Positions 1 to 9,242 of a stretch of DNA of 32,681 nt are shown here, piece after piece. The notes below the pieces were generated by a model. That model was given only the letters and a program-made list of their open reading frames with translations. It was not told the DNA's origin and made no database searches. The DNA comes from Rhodoblastus sphagnicola (lineage in GTDB: Bacteria > Pseudomonadota > Alphaproteobacteria > Rhizobiales > Beijerinckiaceae): contig NZ_NHSJ01000111.1 of assembly GCF_002937075.1 (NCBI RefSeq), positions 1-32,681 on the forward strand, in the 5' to 3' direction. Each line of letters starts with the position of its first letter. Position 1 is the stretch's first letter. Both the position numbers and the translations under genes were made by a program.

Positions 1-40
1 GTATCCCTCCGCCGTGGGCCGCAGGGATCGGCGTTTGAGG

Positions 41-415
41 CTATACAGCGGGGTGCAGGACGCCATCGGACTTGAACGTCTTTATGGCTTCGGCGAGAGT
101 GAGGCCACGATTAAGGCAATGCAACTGTCCGGTGTGGCGATGCCACTGGATGTTGAAGCGATCGCGGCTGATCCAGTCCAGGCGCGCGAAAGGAGCATCG
201 AACTCCTCGCCAAGGTTGTCCTCGAATCCGGAGCGATAGCGAACGATGAAGCGATAGTTGGCTCCGCGTCACTTGCCGAGGATGTCGATGGGATAGTTGA
301 ACTCCGTCGACCGGATCGCGGGCAGGAAACGCGGCCGAAGGTATTCGGCAATCAATCGTTCACAAGCCGCCGTGACGCTGGCTTTTTCAGTCTGGGAGAT
401 TGTGGCTGCTGGCAT
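41..415 (-). pseudogene. Small conserved protein downstream of IS66 tnpC, interrupted by a stop
   Basis: An ATG at 415 sits just after the tnpC stop (418). Translation runs 48 codons to a TGA at 269-271, and the same frame then stays open for another 75 codons to a TAG at 41-43. The part after the stop (ANYRFIVRYRSGFEDN... to ...FKSDGVLHP) reads like ordinary protein, so the intact product would be about 124 aa. TGA lies between Lys and Arg-Gly, where a TGG Trp codon is a likely ancestor. I do not recognise a function; I recall similar small proteins next to IS66-type transposases. Read-through or a sequencing error are alternatives to true decay. Confidence 0.55.
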
Positions 416-417
416 GC

Positions 418-2031
418 TCAAGCCGCCCCCTGAGCGGAAATCGCCTTTGTTCCTGGCGTCCAGTTCCAGGGCAGCAATTCCTCCAACCGGTGCGCGGGGT
501 GGCCTGCGATGCGGGCGAGGACGTCGGCCAGCCAGGTCTGCGGATCGACGCCATTCATCTTGCAGGTGGCGATCAGACTGTACATCGCCGCGGCGCGCTC
601 GCCCCCGCGATCCGAACCGCAGAACAACCATGATTTTCTTCCCAGAGCGATCCCTCTCAAGCCTCGTTCGGCGGCGTTGTTGGACATGCAAACGCGGCCA
701 TCTTCGAGGAAAAGCGTGAAGGCGGCCCAACGCTTGAGAATGTAGTTGATCGCCTTGACCAGATCATGCCCGCGCGACAGCCGGGCGGCCTGCTCGCGCA
801 TATAGGTTTGGAGATCCTCGACCAGCGGCCGGCTCCGTTCTTGTCGAACCGCCAGACGCTGCGCGGCGCTCTTGCCGTTGATTGACCGCTCGATCTCGAA
901 CAGCGCGTCGATGCGGCGCACGACCTCGATGGCGATCGGCGACAACGGGATTTCCTTCTTGCCGGCAGCCTTGCGACGGGCGTTTTCCTCGATGTCGGCC
1001 ATGGCGAAGAACGGGCGCCGCGCGTGCGTCCAGCACGCCGCCTCTCGGATCGGGCCGGGCCTTCGGCCAGCCTCATAGAGCTTGCCGTAGCCGTCATAGG
1101 CGTCGGCTTGCAGGATGCCGGCATAGTTCGCCAGATGCGCCCGCGGATGCTCGCCCCGGCGATTGCGCGAGTAATAGAACATCGCCGCCGGCGCCCCGGC
1201 GCCGCCGAAGGGCTTGTCGTCGCGCACGTAGACCCAACATCGACCTGTGTCGGTCTTGCCAGCGGCCAGAACGGGCACGGTCGTATCGTCGCCGTGCAGC
1301 CGCTCGGCCGCCATCACGTGTTTCTCCACCAGCCGCCGGATCGGCGCGAGCGCCGCGCAGACCGACCCCACCGCGTCCGCCATGGTCGACAGCGCGATCG
1401 GCACGCCCTCCAGGGCGTAGCGTTCGGCCTGACGGTTCAACGGCTGGTGCTGGCCGAACTTCTCGAACACGATCATCGCCAGCAGGCTCGGCCCGGCCCA
1501 TCCCCTCGGGATGGCGTGGAAGGGCGCGGGCGCCTGGCTGATCTTCTCGCAATCGCGGCACGTGAACTTCTCGCGCACCGTCTCGATCACCTTCCATTGG
1601 CGCGGCTGCGTTTCCAGCGTCCGCGTCACCTCCTCGCCGAGCTTGCGCAGCCGTTTGCCGCCGCAGCAGGCGCAGGTCGTCGGGGCTTCGATCACCACGC
1701 GCTCGCGCGGGAGATGGTCGGGAAACGTGTTGCGGTCGGGGCGCTTGCGCGTGAATGCGCGCACGGTCGTGGTGTGGGCGACGGCTTTTTCCGCCGCCAG
1801 TTCGTCTTCCGTGGCGCTGGCCTCCGCCTCTTCGAACGCCAGCGCCAATTGATCGACCAGGCGCGCCGAGCGCTCCGACTTTTGTCCGTAGACCTGGCGC
1901 TCCAGCAGGGCGATCCGCAGCTTCTGCTGCGCGATCAGCGCCGTGTCTTCCGAGGCTTTCGCCCGCGCCACCGCCAGTTCCGCTTTCAGCGCGGCGTTTT
2001 CTTCGGCAAGGGCGAGGCTGGCGGCGTCCAT
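418..2031 (-). CDS. tnpC: IS66 family transposase TnpC
   Basis: This 537-residue DDE transposase carries out IS66 strand transfer. An N-terminal leucine/alanine-rich coiled coil (about residues 1-80) leads into a basic region with QVYGQKSERS. A zinc-finger-like CACC ... CRDC motif follows (about 118-160). Catalytic acidic residues are visible in GDDT, in QADAYDGY, and in the NNAAERGLR segment that carries the glutamate. The C-terminal IS66 tail (CKMNGVDPQTWLADVL..., LLPWNW) is complete. Length matches the family, and the frame has no interruption. The ATG at 2031 lies 70 bp downstream of the tnpB stop. Confidence 0.95.
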   Translation of the reverse strand: MDAASLALAEENAALKAELAVARAKASEDTALIAQQKLRIALLERQVYGQKSERSARLVDQLALAFEEAEASATEDELAAEKAVAHTTTVRAFTRKRPDRNTFPDHLPRERVVIEAPTTCACCGGKRLRKLGEEVTRTLETQPRQWKVIETVREKFTCRDCEKISQAPAPFHAIPRGWAGPSLLAMIVFEKFGQHQPLNRQAERYALEGVPIALSTMADAVGSVCAALAPIRRLVEKHVMAAERLHGDDTTVPVLAAGKTDTGRCWVYVRDDKPFGGAGAPAAMFYYSRNRRGEHPRAHLANYAGILQADAYDGYGKLYEAGRRPGPIREAACWTHARRPFFAMADIEENARRKAAGKKEIPLSPIAIEVVRRIDALFEIERSINGKSAAQRLAVRQERSRPLVEDLQTYMREQAARLSRGHDLVKAINYILKRWAAFTLFLEDGRVCMSNNAAERGLRGIALGRKSWLFCGSDRGGERAAAMYSLIATCKMNGVDPQTWLADVLARIAGHPAHRLEELLPWNWTPGTKAISAQGAA

Positions 2032-2101
2032 GACGCGAGTGAATCATAAATCGCGCGATTCGAGGCGCCCCAAAATGCGTTCGACCCCAGAATTTTCCGC
2101 C

Positions 2102-2449
2102 TCATCCGGCGCTGGTCGGCCGCCAGGTCAATTGCGGATTTCGCCAGTCAATTCCCTCAAGCATGCAGGCCATCTGAGAGGCCGAGATCGAAACCACGCC
2201 GTCTTTCGCCGAAGGCCAGACGAACTTTCCGCGGTCCAATCGCTTCGCATACAGAGATAGGCCGACGCCATCATGCCAAAGAATTTTCGCCAGATCTCCT
2301 CGGCGCCCCCTGAAGACGTACAGGTCGCCGGCATGGGGGTCACGCTTCAACTGCTCCTGCACCTGAAGCGCCAAGCCCTGCATGCCCCGGCGCATGTCGG
2401 TGTGGCCCATGGCGATCCAAACGCGGCATCCCGAGGGGATTGGGATCAT
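2102..2449 (-). CDS. tnpB: IS66 family accessory protein TnpB (Orf2)
   Basis: This 115-residue protein is the typical IS66 TnpB. It begins MIPIPSGCRVWIA, contains the hallmark TDMRRGMQGLALQVQ and RGDLAKILWHDG segments, and ends in the usual GIDWRNP region. TnpB is needed with TnpA and TnpC for IS66 transposition, but its biochemical role is not well defined. Its ATG overlaps the tnpA stop codon by four bases (ATGA at 2446-2449 on the minus strand), which implies translational coupling. Confidence 0.93.
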   Translation of the reverse strand: MIPIPSGCRVWIAMGHTDMRRGMQGLALQVQEQLKRDPHAGDLYVFRGRRGDLAKILWHDGVGLSLYAKRLDRGKFVWPSAKDGVVSISASQMACMLEGIDWRNPQLTWRPTSAG

Positions 2450-2814
2450 GATCGCAAAGCCTTCAAGGCCGCCGCGATCGCCGACGACGGCGCGCCGGCG
2501 TGGATGCGCACGCGCGCGTCCTTCATCTCCACCTCGATGACGGCGGAAGCCGAGTTGCTCAACGATATCGGCGAGGGCGCCGCCGCCGGCGCCGGCTCAA
2601 TGACGATCGGCGCAAATCCACCGGCATCCGCTTCAACTGCTTCGCGCATCTCGCGGCGCCATTTGAAGACAAGGCTCGTGCAAACGTCTTCGCGACGCGC
2701 CACTTCCGCGATCACCGCCCCGGGCTCGGAAATGGCAGCAAGAATCCGCGCCCGGTCTTCGTCGCTCCACCGCCGGCGCCGCTCGGCGCCGGAAATCACC
2801 GTCATACGTCCCAT
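2446..2814 (-). CDS. tnpA: IS66 family accessory protein TnpA (Orf1, HTH)
   Basis: This 122-residue protein has an N-terminal helix-turn-helix of the IS3/IS66 OrfA type: RRRRWSDEDRARILAAI followed by AEVARREDVCTSLVFKWRR (about residues 11-55). The C-terminal half is Ala/Pro-rich and ends in a beta-strand-like VRIHAGA segment. It should bind the IS ends. It is the first gene of the tnpABC set and its stop overlaps the tnpB start. The short DNA upstream (2815-2915) would hold the promoter and terminal repeat. It contains two copies of a GCTGCGCAG-like sequence (2816 and 2852 areas) that might be protein-binding sites. Confidence 0.9.
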   Translation of the reverse strand: MGRMTVISGAERRRRWSDEDRARILAAISEPGAVIAEVARREDVCTSLVFKWRREMREAVEADAGGFAPIVIEPAPAAAPSPISLSNSASAVIEVEMKDARVRIHAGAPSSAIAAALKALRS

Positions 2815-2951
2815 GCTGCGCAGCTAACCTCGCTCATAAAGCCGATATAGCTGCGCAGAATCGCTCCGCGGGCCTGAATCCCGCAAGGCGCGTCACGCCG
2901 GAAGGATACTGTGGGAGTGTCCGAAATTTTGTGTGTGGACCGGGTTGACCA

Positions 2952-3769
2952 TCACGCCGTGACGAACCTTTCGTCGAACGTGATGGCGAATTGGGTCGTA
3001 GCCTAGCGCCATTCGCGCGGTGGCATTTTTCCATTGTCCCGCGACCTGGCTTCAACGCTGCGTCGTCCGTCGGAAAATGGCCTCGCGTGCGCGCGGCGCA
3101 GCTTCGCGTTCAGGAATTCGATGGCGTTGGTCGTATAATGATCCTTCGCACCGCGACCGGAAAGGCAAAAAACGGGATGACATGCGCCCAGTTTCGTCTC
3201 CAGCTCTGGGCGATCGAAGGGTATTTCCGTCCCCATGGCCCGGCGTGGAAAGCGTCGAGCGCCGCTGCCGCCGCGTCGGCGTCGTTCGCCCGATAGACGG
3301 TCTTCAGCACCGCAGCGACCGCATTGCGGTCCCTCCATGACGCAAAATCCATCGAATTACGGATGAGATGCACGATGCAGGTCTGCACGATCGTTTGCAG
3401 AAACACCGCGTTGATCGCGTCCGGAAAACCTTTTAGGCCATCGACAACGGCGATGGGAATGTCGTCAACGCCTCGGTCTTTCAGCTCATTCGTCGCACGC
3501 AGCCAGAATTTGGCGCCCTCCGAAGTCTCGAGCCACGGGCCCAGAATATCCTTGGTTTCATCAGGCCGGACGCCAAGTGCGACATAGATGGCTTTGTTGG
3601 GAACCAGCCCCTCGTCGCAGATTTTGAAGCGCAGGTCGTCGAAGAAAACCAGCGGATACATGCCTTCCAGAGGGCGGTTCTGGCATTCTGCGACTGTTTC
3701 CGGAACCGCATCGGTGACCGTCGAAATCAGGTCCGACGAGACTTCCAGCCCATAAAGCTTGTCTTATGC
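2952..3769 (-). pseudogene. IS256-family transposase remnant (C-terminal two thirds, broken)
   Basis: The minus strand encodes a recognisable IS256-type transposase from KLYGLEVSSDLIS... near 3766, through PLVFFDDLRFKI, IAVVDGLKGFPDAINAVF, QTCIVHLIRNS and QSWRRNWAHVIPFFAFP. Around 3120 the frame shifts; YTTNAIEFLNAKLRRA appears in another frame. A deletion then removes part of the C-terminus. The last part (EWR-stop-ATTQFAITFDERFVTA) ends at a natural TGA at 2952 but also contains an in-frame TAG. The N-terminal third is missing, cut at about 3770 where a different transposase relic begins. The sequence near 2918-2938 (TGTCCGAAATTTTGTGTGT) resembles IS256-family terminal sequence. Confidence 0.85.
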
Positions 3770-3772
3770 TGA

Positions 3773-4281
3773 CCTTCAGCTGGCAGTGCTGCCGCGTCCA
3801 ATTCGCATGGTTGCACTTCACGGCCCTTCGGGTCATGAGGAATGTGCTGGCTAACGCCACCAAGAGCGGGCGACGCGTCCTCTCGGCGTTCATCGCCACC
3901 GCCTTAGCCCAGGACGACGCCGAGGCCGCCCGCGGCCAATGGCGCAAGGTCGCCGACCAGTTGCGGCCAAAGACGCCCAAACTCGCCGCCTTGATGGACG
4001 AGGCCTAAGCCGACGTGCTCGCCTACATGGCGTTCCCGGCGGCGCATCGGACCAAGTTGCACTCGACCAATCCGATCGAGCGCCTCAACGGCGAAATCAA
4101 GCGGCGCACCGAAGTCGTCGGCATCTTTCCCAACGAAGACTCCATCACCCGCCTGATCGGCGCGATCCTGCTGGAAGCCAACGATGAATGGGCGGTGCAG
4201 CGAAGCCGTTACATGACGCTTGAGACAATGGCGCCATTGAGCGATGATCCGCTCGTCAGCCTGCCCGTCGCGGCCGCTTGA
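3773..4281 (+). pseudogene. Second, different IS256-family transposase remnant (C-terminal third)
   Basis: The plus strand encodes the C-terminal third of a Mutator-type transposase of a subfamily distinct from its neighbour. It contains [65 protein letters not shown] and [22 protein letters not shown], and ends with SLPVAAA and a TGA at 4281. An in-frame TAA at 4006-4008 breaks it. About ten extra residues (AWLHFTALRV) lie between the SWQCCRVQF block and MRNV, where I expect the family to be continuous. The 5' two thirds are absent. It abuts the minus-strand relic at about 3770. Confidence 0.85.
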
Positions 4282-4469
4282 CGCATCCCGGTTTCGCCAG
4301 GAAAACGACGGCGCCTACGGTCACCTGCGCCACGCGTGGGAGCACGATCGCAGAATTGGCTTTGCTTCTGTGACGTTCGATACCATACGGCTGTGTGAGG
4401 ACGCCCATGAACGGTGGTGTGGAAGAGGAGGAACTGCGAGGCTCCCCCTATCCCGATTTGGAGGACTCC

Positions 4470-5831
4470 ATGAAATTCGAACAAGAGCCAGAAACGATCT
4501 TCGCCTTGGCCACAGCTCACGGTCGGGCGGCGCTCGCAGTTGTGCGACTTTCAGGGAGCCAGACGTCAAAGATTGTTAATGCGATAGCAGGCAAACTTCC
4601 GAGACCAAGAACGGCGTCTTTGGTCCAACTCCGCGATCCGGCTTCGAATAGTATCATTGATCATGCTTTGGTCACTTGGTTCCCTGGGCCAGCTAGTTTT
4701 ACCGGCGAAGATTGCGCTGAATTTTCGGTTCACGGGTCGAGAGCAATCGTTGCCAAACTCGTCCAAGTTCTCGGTAAATTTTCCGGCGCCAGGATTTCCC
4801 AACCAGGTGAATTTAGCCGCCGCGCTCTCGAAAACGGCAAGATGAGTCTCATTGAAGTTGAATCGCTCGGTGATCTTATCTCCGCAGAAACCGAGCAGCA
4901 GCGAATATTGGGTATCAATGGCCTCTCTGGGAAATTCCAGCGTATACTCGACGAGTGGCGGACACAAATAATTGATGTGATTGCACATGTTGAAAGTAGC
5001 CTAGATTTTTCAGATCAAGAAGACATACAAATTTATGATGAGTCTTTTGTTATAAAAAGTTCACAAAATATAGTAAATTCTATATCAAATATAATATCTA
5101 ATAAAATTAGAGGAAGTATATTGCGTAGTGGTGTTACTGTTCTGCTATCTGGTCCACCAAATTCCGGAAAATCAACTCTTCTTAATGAGTTGTCGTGTCA
5201 AGATATCGCAATAGTATCAGAAGTACCAGGAACGACTAGGGATCTTATTGAAGTTCGTTTGGATATGAATGGATACCTAGTTAATATTATTGACAGCGCT
5301 GGTATTCGCAAATCTGATGATTTGATTGAATCAATAGGCATAAACCGCGCTATCGAGCGGGCGCAAACCGCCGATCTCATTCTTTGGTTGTGCGACCACC
5401 GCAATATTGTGTCTCCGGCGGCACATTTGGGTTCATCGTCGGTATGGAGGATATACACCAAGTATGACATCAAGGCTCAAGAACCACTGCTAAATGACAA
5501 TCTCAAAATTTCTGACGCAGATCATGATGACGGTGGCCTCTGCATTTCCGCGTTGTCAGGATATAACCTTGACGAGTTGGTTCGGCGCCTTAGCGAGTTT
5601 GTTGCTAGCAACGTTGTCGGCGAAACAAGCGACGTTATCGTAAACGAACGGCAGATGGCAGCGCTCGAGAGAGCGCGCAATTCGCTAAGCCAAATCTCCG
5701 TTGGAATGTTTCCCGAGGTAGTTGCGACCGCCCTTAGGGAGGCGATGTTCGAACTGGAAATTCTCATTGGAAAAATTGGTGTAGAAGACATACTAGGTGA
5801 GATATTCTCGCGCTTCTGCATAGGAAAATAG
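4470..5831 (+). CDS. mnmE: tRNA uridine-5-carboxymethylaminomethyl(34) synthesis GTPase MnmE
   Basis: MnmE works with MnmG to install the (carboxymethyl)aminomethyl group at U34 of certain tRNAs. The protein is 453 aa, the usual length. The N-terminal folate-binding domain has [21 protein letters not shown] and [13 protein letters not shown]. The inserted G domain has G1 GPPNSGKST (228-236), TTRD (255-258), DSAG (275-278), TKYD (330-333) and SAL (360-362). The C-terminal FCIGK keeps the functional cysteine. I chose the ATG at 4470 because GGAGG at 4460-4464 precedes it and the conserved family N-terminus starts there; a longer frame from 4395 adds unrelated residues. Codons 180-220 are strikingly AT-rich. 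The rho gene often found upstream in relatives is absent; IS relics lie there instead. Confidence 0.97.
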   Translation: MKFEQEPETIFALATAHGRAALAVVRLSGSQTSKIVNAIAGKLPRPRTASLVQLRDPASNSIIDHALVTWFPGPASFTGEDCAEFSVHGSRAIVAKLVQVLGKFSGARISQPGEFSRRALENGKMSLIEVESLGDLISAETEQQRILGINGLSGKFQRILDEWRTQIIDVIAHVESSLDFSDQEDIQIYDESFVIKSSQNIVNSISNIISNKIRGSILRSGVTVLLSGPPNSGKSTLLNELSCQDIAIVSEVPGTTRDLIEVRLDMNGYLVNIIDSAGIRKSDDLIESIGINRAIERAQTADLILWLCDHRNIVSPAAHLGSSSVWRIYTKYDIKAQEPLLNDNLKISDADHDDGGLCISALSGYNLDELVRRLSEFVASNVVGETSDVIVNERQMAALERARNSLSQISVGMFPEVVATALREAMFELEILIGKIGVEDILGEIFSRFCIGK

Positions 5832-5841
5832 GCGCCAAACG

Positions 5842-7719
5842 TTGAAAATTCGAGAGTTCGATGTCGTCGTAATCGGTGGAGGCCATGCGGGCTGTGAAGC
5901 TGCAGCAGCGTCCGCGCGCGTAGGCGCGGCAACTGCATTGGTGACGCAAAGGGTAACAGCAATCGGCGAATTATCGTGTAATCCGGCTATTGGCGGCTTG
6001 GGTAAAGGTCATCTGGTTCGTGAAATTGACGCGCTTGACGGGTTGATGGCGCGCGCTGCCGACGCTGCCGGAATCCAATTTCGTCTTTTGAACCGTTCAA
6101 AAGGCCCAGCCGTAAGAGGACCCCGTGCCCAAGTCGATCGAATGTTGTATAGGCAAGCGATCGTAGCATTGTTGAAGAACGAAGCGAATCTTACCATAAC
6201 CGAAGGAACAGTCGTAAATTTGGAGCGTGGACGGGATCGCCAATTCACCGTGCAAATGCATGACGGTCAAGACTTGGTTTGTGACGCTGTTGTTGTGACG
6301 ACGGGGACTTTTTTGAATGGAAGGATATTCATCGGCGAGAAGTCCTGGCCAGCAGGGCGGATGGGTGACACATCGTCCGTTGATCTAAGCGCAACGTTGT
6401 CTCGATTTGGCTTCAAGATCAACCGTTTGAAAACTGGAACCCCGCCGAGGTTGGATCGCAATTCGATCGATTGGAATCTTATAGGACGCCAACCTGGCGA
6501 CGACCAACCGGAATTCTTTTCGGTCTTTTCCGATCGCGTTTTGCACGATCAAGTTTCTTGTGGAGTTACACACACCACACAAAAAACCCACGACATAATT
6601 AGGCAAAACATCCACCGAGCGCCCGTCTATTCCGGTCAAATTTCGGGTCGCGGGCCAAGGTACTGCCCTTCAATCGAGGATAAAGTTTGCCGTTTCAGTG
6701 ATCGCGATACTCATCAGGTATTTCTGGAGCCAGAAGGGCTAAACGACAACACTGTTTACCCGAATGGGATTTCGACATCCTTGCCGGAGAATGTCCAAGG
6801 TGAGTTTCTTCGTACGATTCCCGGCCTCGAACGTGTGAAAATACTGCGCCCCGGATATGCGGTCGAATACGATTTTGTGGATCCACGTGAGTTAAGGCCC
6901 ACGCTGGAGTCCAAGCAGGTAAAAAACTTATATCTTGCTGGCCAGATCAACGGAACAACTGGGTACGAAGAGGCGGCGGCGCAGGGACTTGTTGCTGGAC
7001 TGAATGCTGCTCTGCGTCTTACGAAATGTCAGGAAGCGACATTCAGTCGATCCGATGGATATCTCGGTGTCCTGATAGACGACCTGATCACGCACGGAGT
7101 GAGTGAACCCTATAGAATGTTTACGTCACGGGCGGAATTTAGATTGTCCCTGCGGTGTGACAATGCGGACGAGAGATTGACGCCACGCGGCATCGCTATT
7201 GGTTGCGTTAAGCCCCCGAGAGCTAAACTCTTTCAAGAGAGCCAAGAGCAGGCAGTCAGGCTCCGAACCATTCTAACAAACCACACGCTATCGCCTTCGC
7301 ACGCAAAAAAGCTAGATTTGCCCATCAATATGGACGGGGTTAGGCGGTCGGCATTTTCTATCCTATCATACCCAAGCATTGCATTTTCAGACTTGGCCGT
7401 GATATGGCCTGAACTCTGCGCTTTCAACAAAAAGGTGGTTAATAAAATAGAAAATGATGCAAAGTATTCAGTTTATCTTGAAAGACAAACGACAATGGTC
7501 TCGAATTTGCTACGGGACGAGGCGCTGAAACTATGCTCGGACATTGATTACGATTCTATAGTAGGCCTGTCAAACGAGGTGCGAGCGAGGCTAAAGGACA
7601 CCCGCCCGGTCAGTATTGGCCAAGCCAGCCGGATTGAAGGGGTCACGCCTGCGGCGCTAACGATTCTCCTTGCTTGGACGAAGAGGGAGGCTCTCAAAGA
7701 GAAGGCTTCGAAGCAATGA
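5842..7719 (+). CDS. mnmG: tRNA uridine-5-carboxymethylaminomethyl(34) synthesis enzyme MnmG (GidA)
   Basis: MnmG is the FAD- and NADH-dependent partner of MnmE in wobble-uridine modification. It has 625 residues, a full family length. The N-terminal Rossmann motif [13 protein letters not shown] binds FAD (residues 8-21). The MnmG signature [22 protein letters not shown] follows from residue 46, and further family motifs include [29 protein letters not shown] and a [13 protein letters not shown] block. The C-terminal helical domain that contacts MnmE is present. The start is a TTG at 5842, since no ATG or GTG precedes the conserved FDVVVIGGG; a weak AGGA lies upstream. Only 10 bp separate it from mnmE, and its stop overlaps the rsmG start. 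Confidence 0.97.
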   Translation: MKIREFDVVVIGGGHAGCEAAAASARVGAATALVTQRVTAIGELSCNPAIGGLGKGHLVREIDALDGLMARAADAAGIQFRLLNRSKGPAVRGPRAQVDRMLYRQAIVALLKNEANLTITEGTVVNLERGRDRQFTVQMHDGQDLVCDAVVVTTGTFLNGRIFIGEKSWPAGRMGDTSSVDLSATLSRFGFKINRLKTGTPPRLDRNSIDWNLIGRQPGDDQPEFFSVFSDRVLHDQVSCGVTHTTQKTHDIIRQNIHRAPVYSGQISGRGPRYCPSIEDKVCRFSDRDTHQVFLEPEGLNDNTVYPNGISTSLPENVQGEFLRTIPGLERVKILRPGYAVEYDFVDPRELRPTLESKQVKNLYLAGQINGTTGYEEAAAQGLVAGLNAALRLTKCQEATFSRSDGYLGVLIDDLITHGVSEPYRMFTSRAEFRLSLRCDNADERLTPRGIAIGCVKPPRAKLFQESQEQAVRLRTILTNHTLSPSHAKKLDLPINMDGVRRSAFSILSYPSIAFSDLAVIWPELCAFNKKVVNKIENDAKYSVYLERQTTMVSNLLRDEALKLCSDIDYDSIVGLSNEVRARLKDTRPVSIGQASRIEGVTPAALTILLAWTKREALKEKASKQ

Positions 7720-8351
7720 GCGCTCAAGAGCAGAGAGTGAGGGATCACTTGCGATTGGCTCTGAGGGACGAGCAGCGCATGAGATTGGAAATATACGAAG
7801 CGATTCTCCGGAAATGGCAACGAACGGTAAATTTGGTCGGCAGTTCAACAGTTGATCGCATCTGGGAGCGACACTTCGCTGATTCTTTGCAGTTGGCCCC
7901 ACTTGCCGGAGCTTGGAATAATTGGATAGATATCGGGAGCGGCGCTGGTTTCCCTGGGTTGGTCATCGCGTTAACTGCCGCAGATTCAGGTCGAGTTGTT
8001 CATTTGGTGGAGTCGGATAGACGGAAAGCGGCGTTTTTGGCGGAAGTTTCACGTGAAACCGGCGCCTCCGTTCAAATTCACGTCGATCGAATTGAACGCG
8101 TAGTTCCTGAACTAATCTCTATGATAAGATTTGACATCATCTCGGCTAGGGCTCTCGCGCCGCTGAAAGTTTTGATAGGCTATGCTCGCCCCGTGCTCCT
8201 TCAAGGGGGGCGCGGGTTGTTTTTCAAGGGGAAAGAGTTGGCGGCTGAATTGACCAACCTCTCCGGTCGCGATAGCGTCACTTATGAGACGGTAACGAGT
8301 CTTACCGACCCTGCCGCGAGAATCGTAATCGTGCAGAGCTTGAAAAGTTAA
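7716..8351 (+). CDS. rsmG: 16S rRNA (guanine(527)-N(7))-methyltransferase RsmG (GidB)
   Basis: RsmG methylates N7 of G527 in 16S rRNA with S-adenosylmethionine. The protein is 211 aa, the normal size. It shows the family N-terminus ([34 protein letters not shown]), the SAM-binding glycine loop [10 protein letters not shown] (residues 72-81), the acidic [12 protein letters not shown] segment and the SARALAPL block. I chose the ATG at 7716, whose ATGA overlaps the mnmG stop and implies translational coupling. A TTG at 7674 would add 14 residues without support. A parS site lies within the coding sequence at 8046-8059, where it spells EVSRETG without disturbing the protein. Confidence 0.96.
   Translation: MSAQEQRVRDHLRLALRDEQRMRLEIYEAILRKWQRTVNLVGSSTVDRIWERHFADSLQLAPLAGAWNNWIDIGSGAGFPGLVIALTAADSGRVVHLVESDRRKAAFLAEVSRETGASVQIHVDRIERVVPELISMIRFDIISARALAPLKVLIGYARPVLLQGGRGLFFKGKELAAELTNLSGRDSVTYETVTSLTDPAARIVIVQSLKS
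8045..8060. promoter_or_regulatory. parS: parS centromere site (ParB binding)
   Basis: A perfect 14-bp palindrome, GTTTCACGTGAAAC, lies at 8046-8059. It matches 14 of 16 positions of the bacterial chromosomal parS consensus TGTTTCACGTGAAACA; only the two outer bases differ. It sits in rsmG, about 315 bp upstream of parA. ParB loads at parS and spreads to form the partition complex that ParA segregates. I saw no second good match in the window. Confidence 0.92.
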
Positions 8352-8373
8352 TACGCGCCGTCTGGAGCGAAAA

Positions 8374-9189
8374 ATGGAACATCAAGACTGTATTCGAGTT
8401 CTTGTGCTCGCCAATCAAAAAGGCGGTGTGGGAAAGACGACTACGGCAATCAATCTCGGAACCGCGCTCGCGGCAATCGGTGAGACCGTTTTAATTGTAG
8501 ATTTGGATCCCCAAGGAAATGCATCCACGGGCCTCGGCATTGACCCGTCGAAGAGAAAAGTGTCGACTTACGACGTGCTGACCGGTCAAAAAACACTAGC
8601 TGCCGCTATTCAGTCAACAGTTGTTCCACGTCTATATATCGTGCCATCCACGATGGACCTATTGGGTCTTGAACTGTCTATCGCCGATCATGTTGATCGT
8701 TCATTCAAGTTGAAACACGCTTTGGCGGTCTTCGCTAATGATAATAAAAGTCGTTCAGATAAGATCACGTATGTACTTATTGACTGCCCGCCTTCTTTAA
8801 ATCTACTAACGATAAATGGTTTGGCCGCAAGTGATAGTGTATTGGTTCCGTTGCAATGTGAGTTCTTTGCGTTAGAGGGTTTATCACAACTTTTATCTAC
8901 CGTTGAACATGTCAAGCGCAGCCTTAATCCTGCTTTAACAATTCATGGTGTCGTCTTGACTATGTTCGATGGGCGAAATAATCTTGCGAGCCAAGTCGTG
9001 GCAGATGTTCGCTCTTTCTTGGGTAAGAAAGTGTACGAAACTATTATACCGCGCAATGTTCGTGTTTCGGAGGCTCCATCATATGGCAAGCCTGTTCTGC
9101 TTTATGACCTGAAGTGTACTGGTTCTCAGGCCTACCTGAAGCTTGCTTCGGAGGTTATACAAAGAGAGCGCGAATTGCGCGCAGCGTGA
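8374..9189 (+). CDS. parA: Chromosome partitioning ATPase ParA
   Basis: ParA is the Walker-type ATPase that binds nucleoid DNA and moves ParB-parS complexes. It has 271 residues, typical for chromosomal (type Ia, short) ParA without the N-terminal HTH of plasmid homologues. The deviant Walker A KGGVGKTTT lies at 16-24, the A' motif VDLDPQGNAS at about 42-51, and the Walker B region VLIDCPPSLNLLTIN at about 133. The conserved PLQCEFFALEGLSQLL and IPRNVRVSEAPSYGKPV blocks are complete. The ATG at 8374 has GGAG at 8364-8367. It lies 22 bp after rsmG and 53 bp before parB, so an operon is likely. Confidence 0.97.
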   Translation: MEHQDCIRVLVLANQKGGVGKTTTAINLGTALAAIGETVLIVDLDPQGNASTGLGIDPSKRKVSTYDVLTGQKTLAAAIQSTVVPRLYIVPSTMDLLGLELSIADHVDRSFKLKHALAVFANDNKSRSDKITYVLIDCPPSLNLLTINGLAASDSVLVPLQCEFFALEGLSQLLSTVEHVKRSLNPALTIHGVVLTMFDGRNNLASQVVADVRSFLGKKVYETIIPRNVRVSEAPSYGKPVLLYDLKCTGSQAYLKLASEVIQRERELRAA

Positions 9190-9205
9190 TTGATACAGCT
9201 GGTTC

Positions 9206-9226
9206 ATCAAGGTGACTAACCTTGAT
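9206..9226 (+). promoter_or_regulatory. Perfect hairpin between parA and parB
   Basis: ATCAAGGT (9206-9213) and ACCTTGAT (9219-9226) form a perfect 8-bp stem around a 5-nt loop. It takes up much of the 53-bp parA-parB gap and ends 16 nt before the parB ATG, just ahead of the GGGG ribosome-binding site at 9232-9235. No U-run follows, so it does not look like a classic intrinsic terminator. It may protect or attenuate the downstream message, or affect parB translation. Its function is inferred from position only. Confidence 0.5.
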
Positions 9227-9242
9227 TATTCGGGGTAATGAG

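Larger units (their letters stand above)
41..2814 (-). mobile_element. IS66-family insertion sequence (tnpA-tnpB-tnpC plus a broken companion gene)
   Basis: Three consecutive minus-strand genes have the order and sizes of the IS66 family: tnpA (122 aa), tnpB (115 aa) and tnpC (537 aa). A fourth small gene follows tnpC directly. The three tnp frames are intact, so the transposition genes could still work. I could not identify the terminal inverted repeats or the target duplication. The right end should lie between 2815 and about 2915, where relics of another element begin. The left end may lie outside the window. Confidence 0.85.

Noticed and set aside
1024-2049. A 341-codon plus-strand frame across the IS66 tnpC gene
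   Set aside because: It is the antisense of an intact, motif-complete transposase and has no recognisable domain.
6880-6895. Second parS-like sequence (GATCCACGTGAGTTAA) in mnmG
   Set aside because: Only the CACGTG centre and a few flanking bases agree; about ten of sixteen positions match, too weak for ParB binding.
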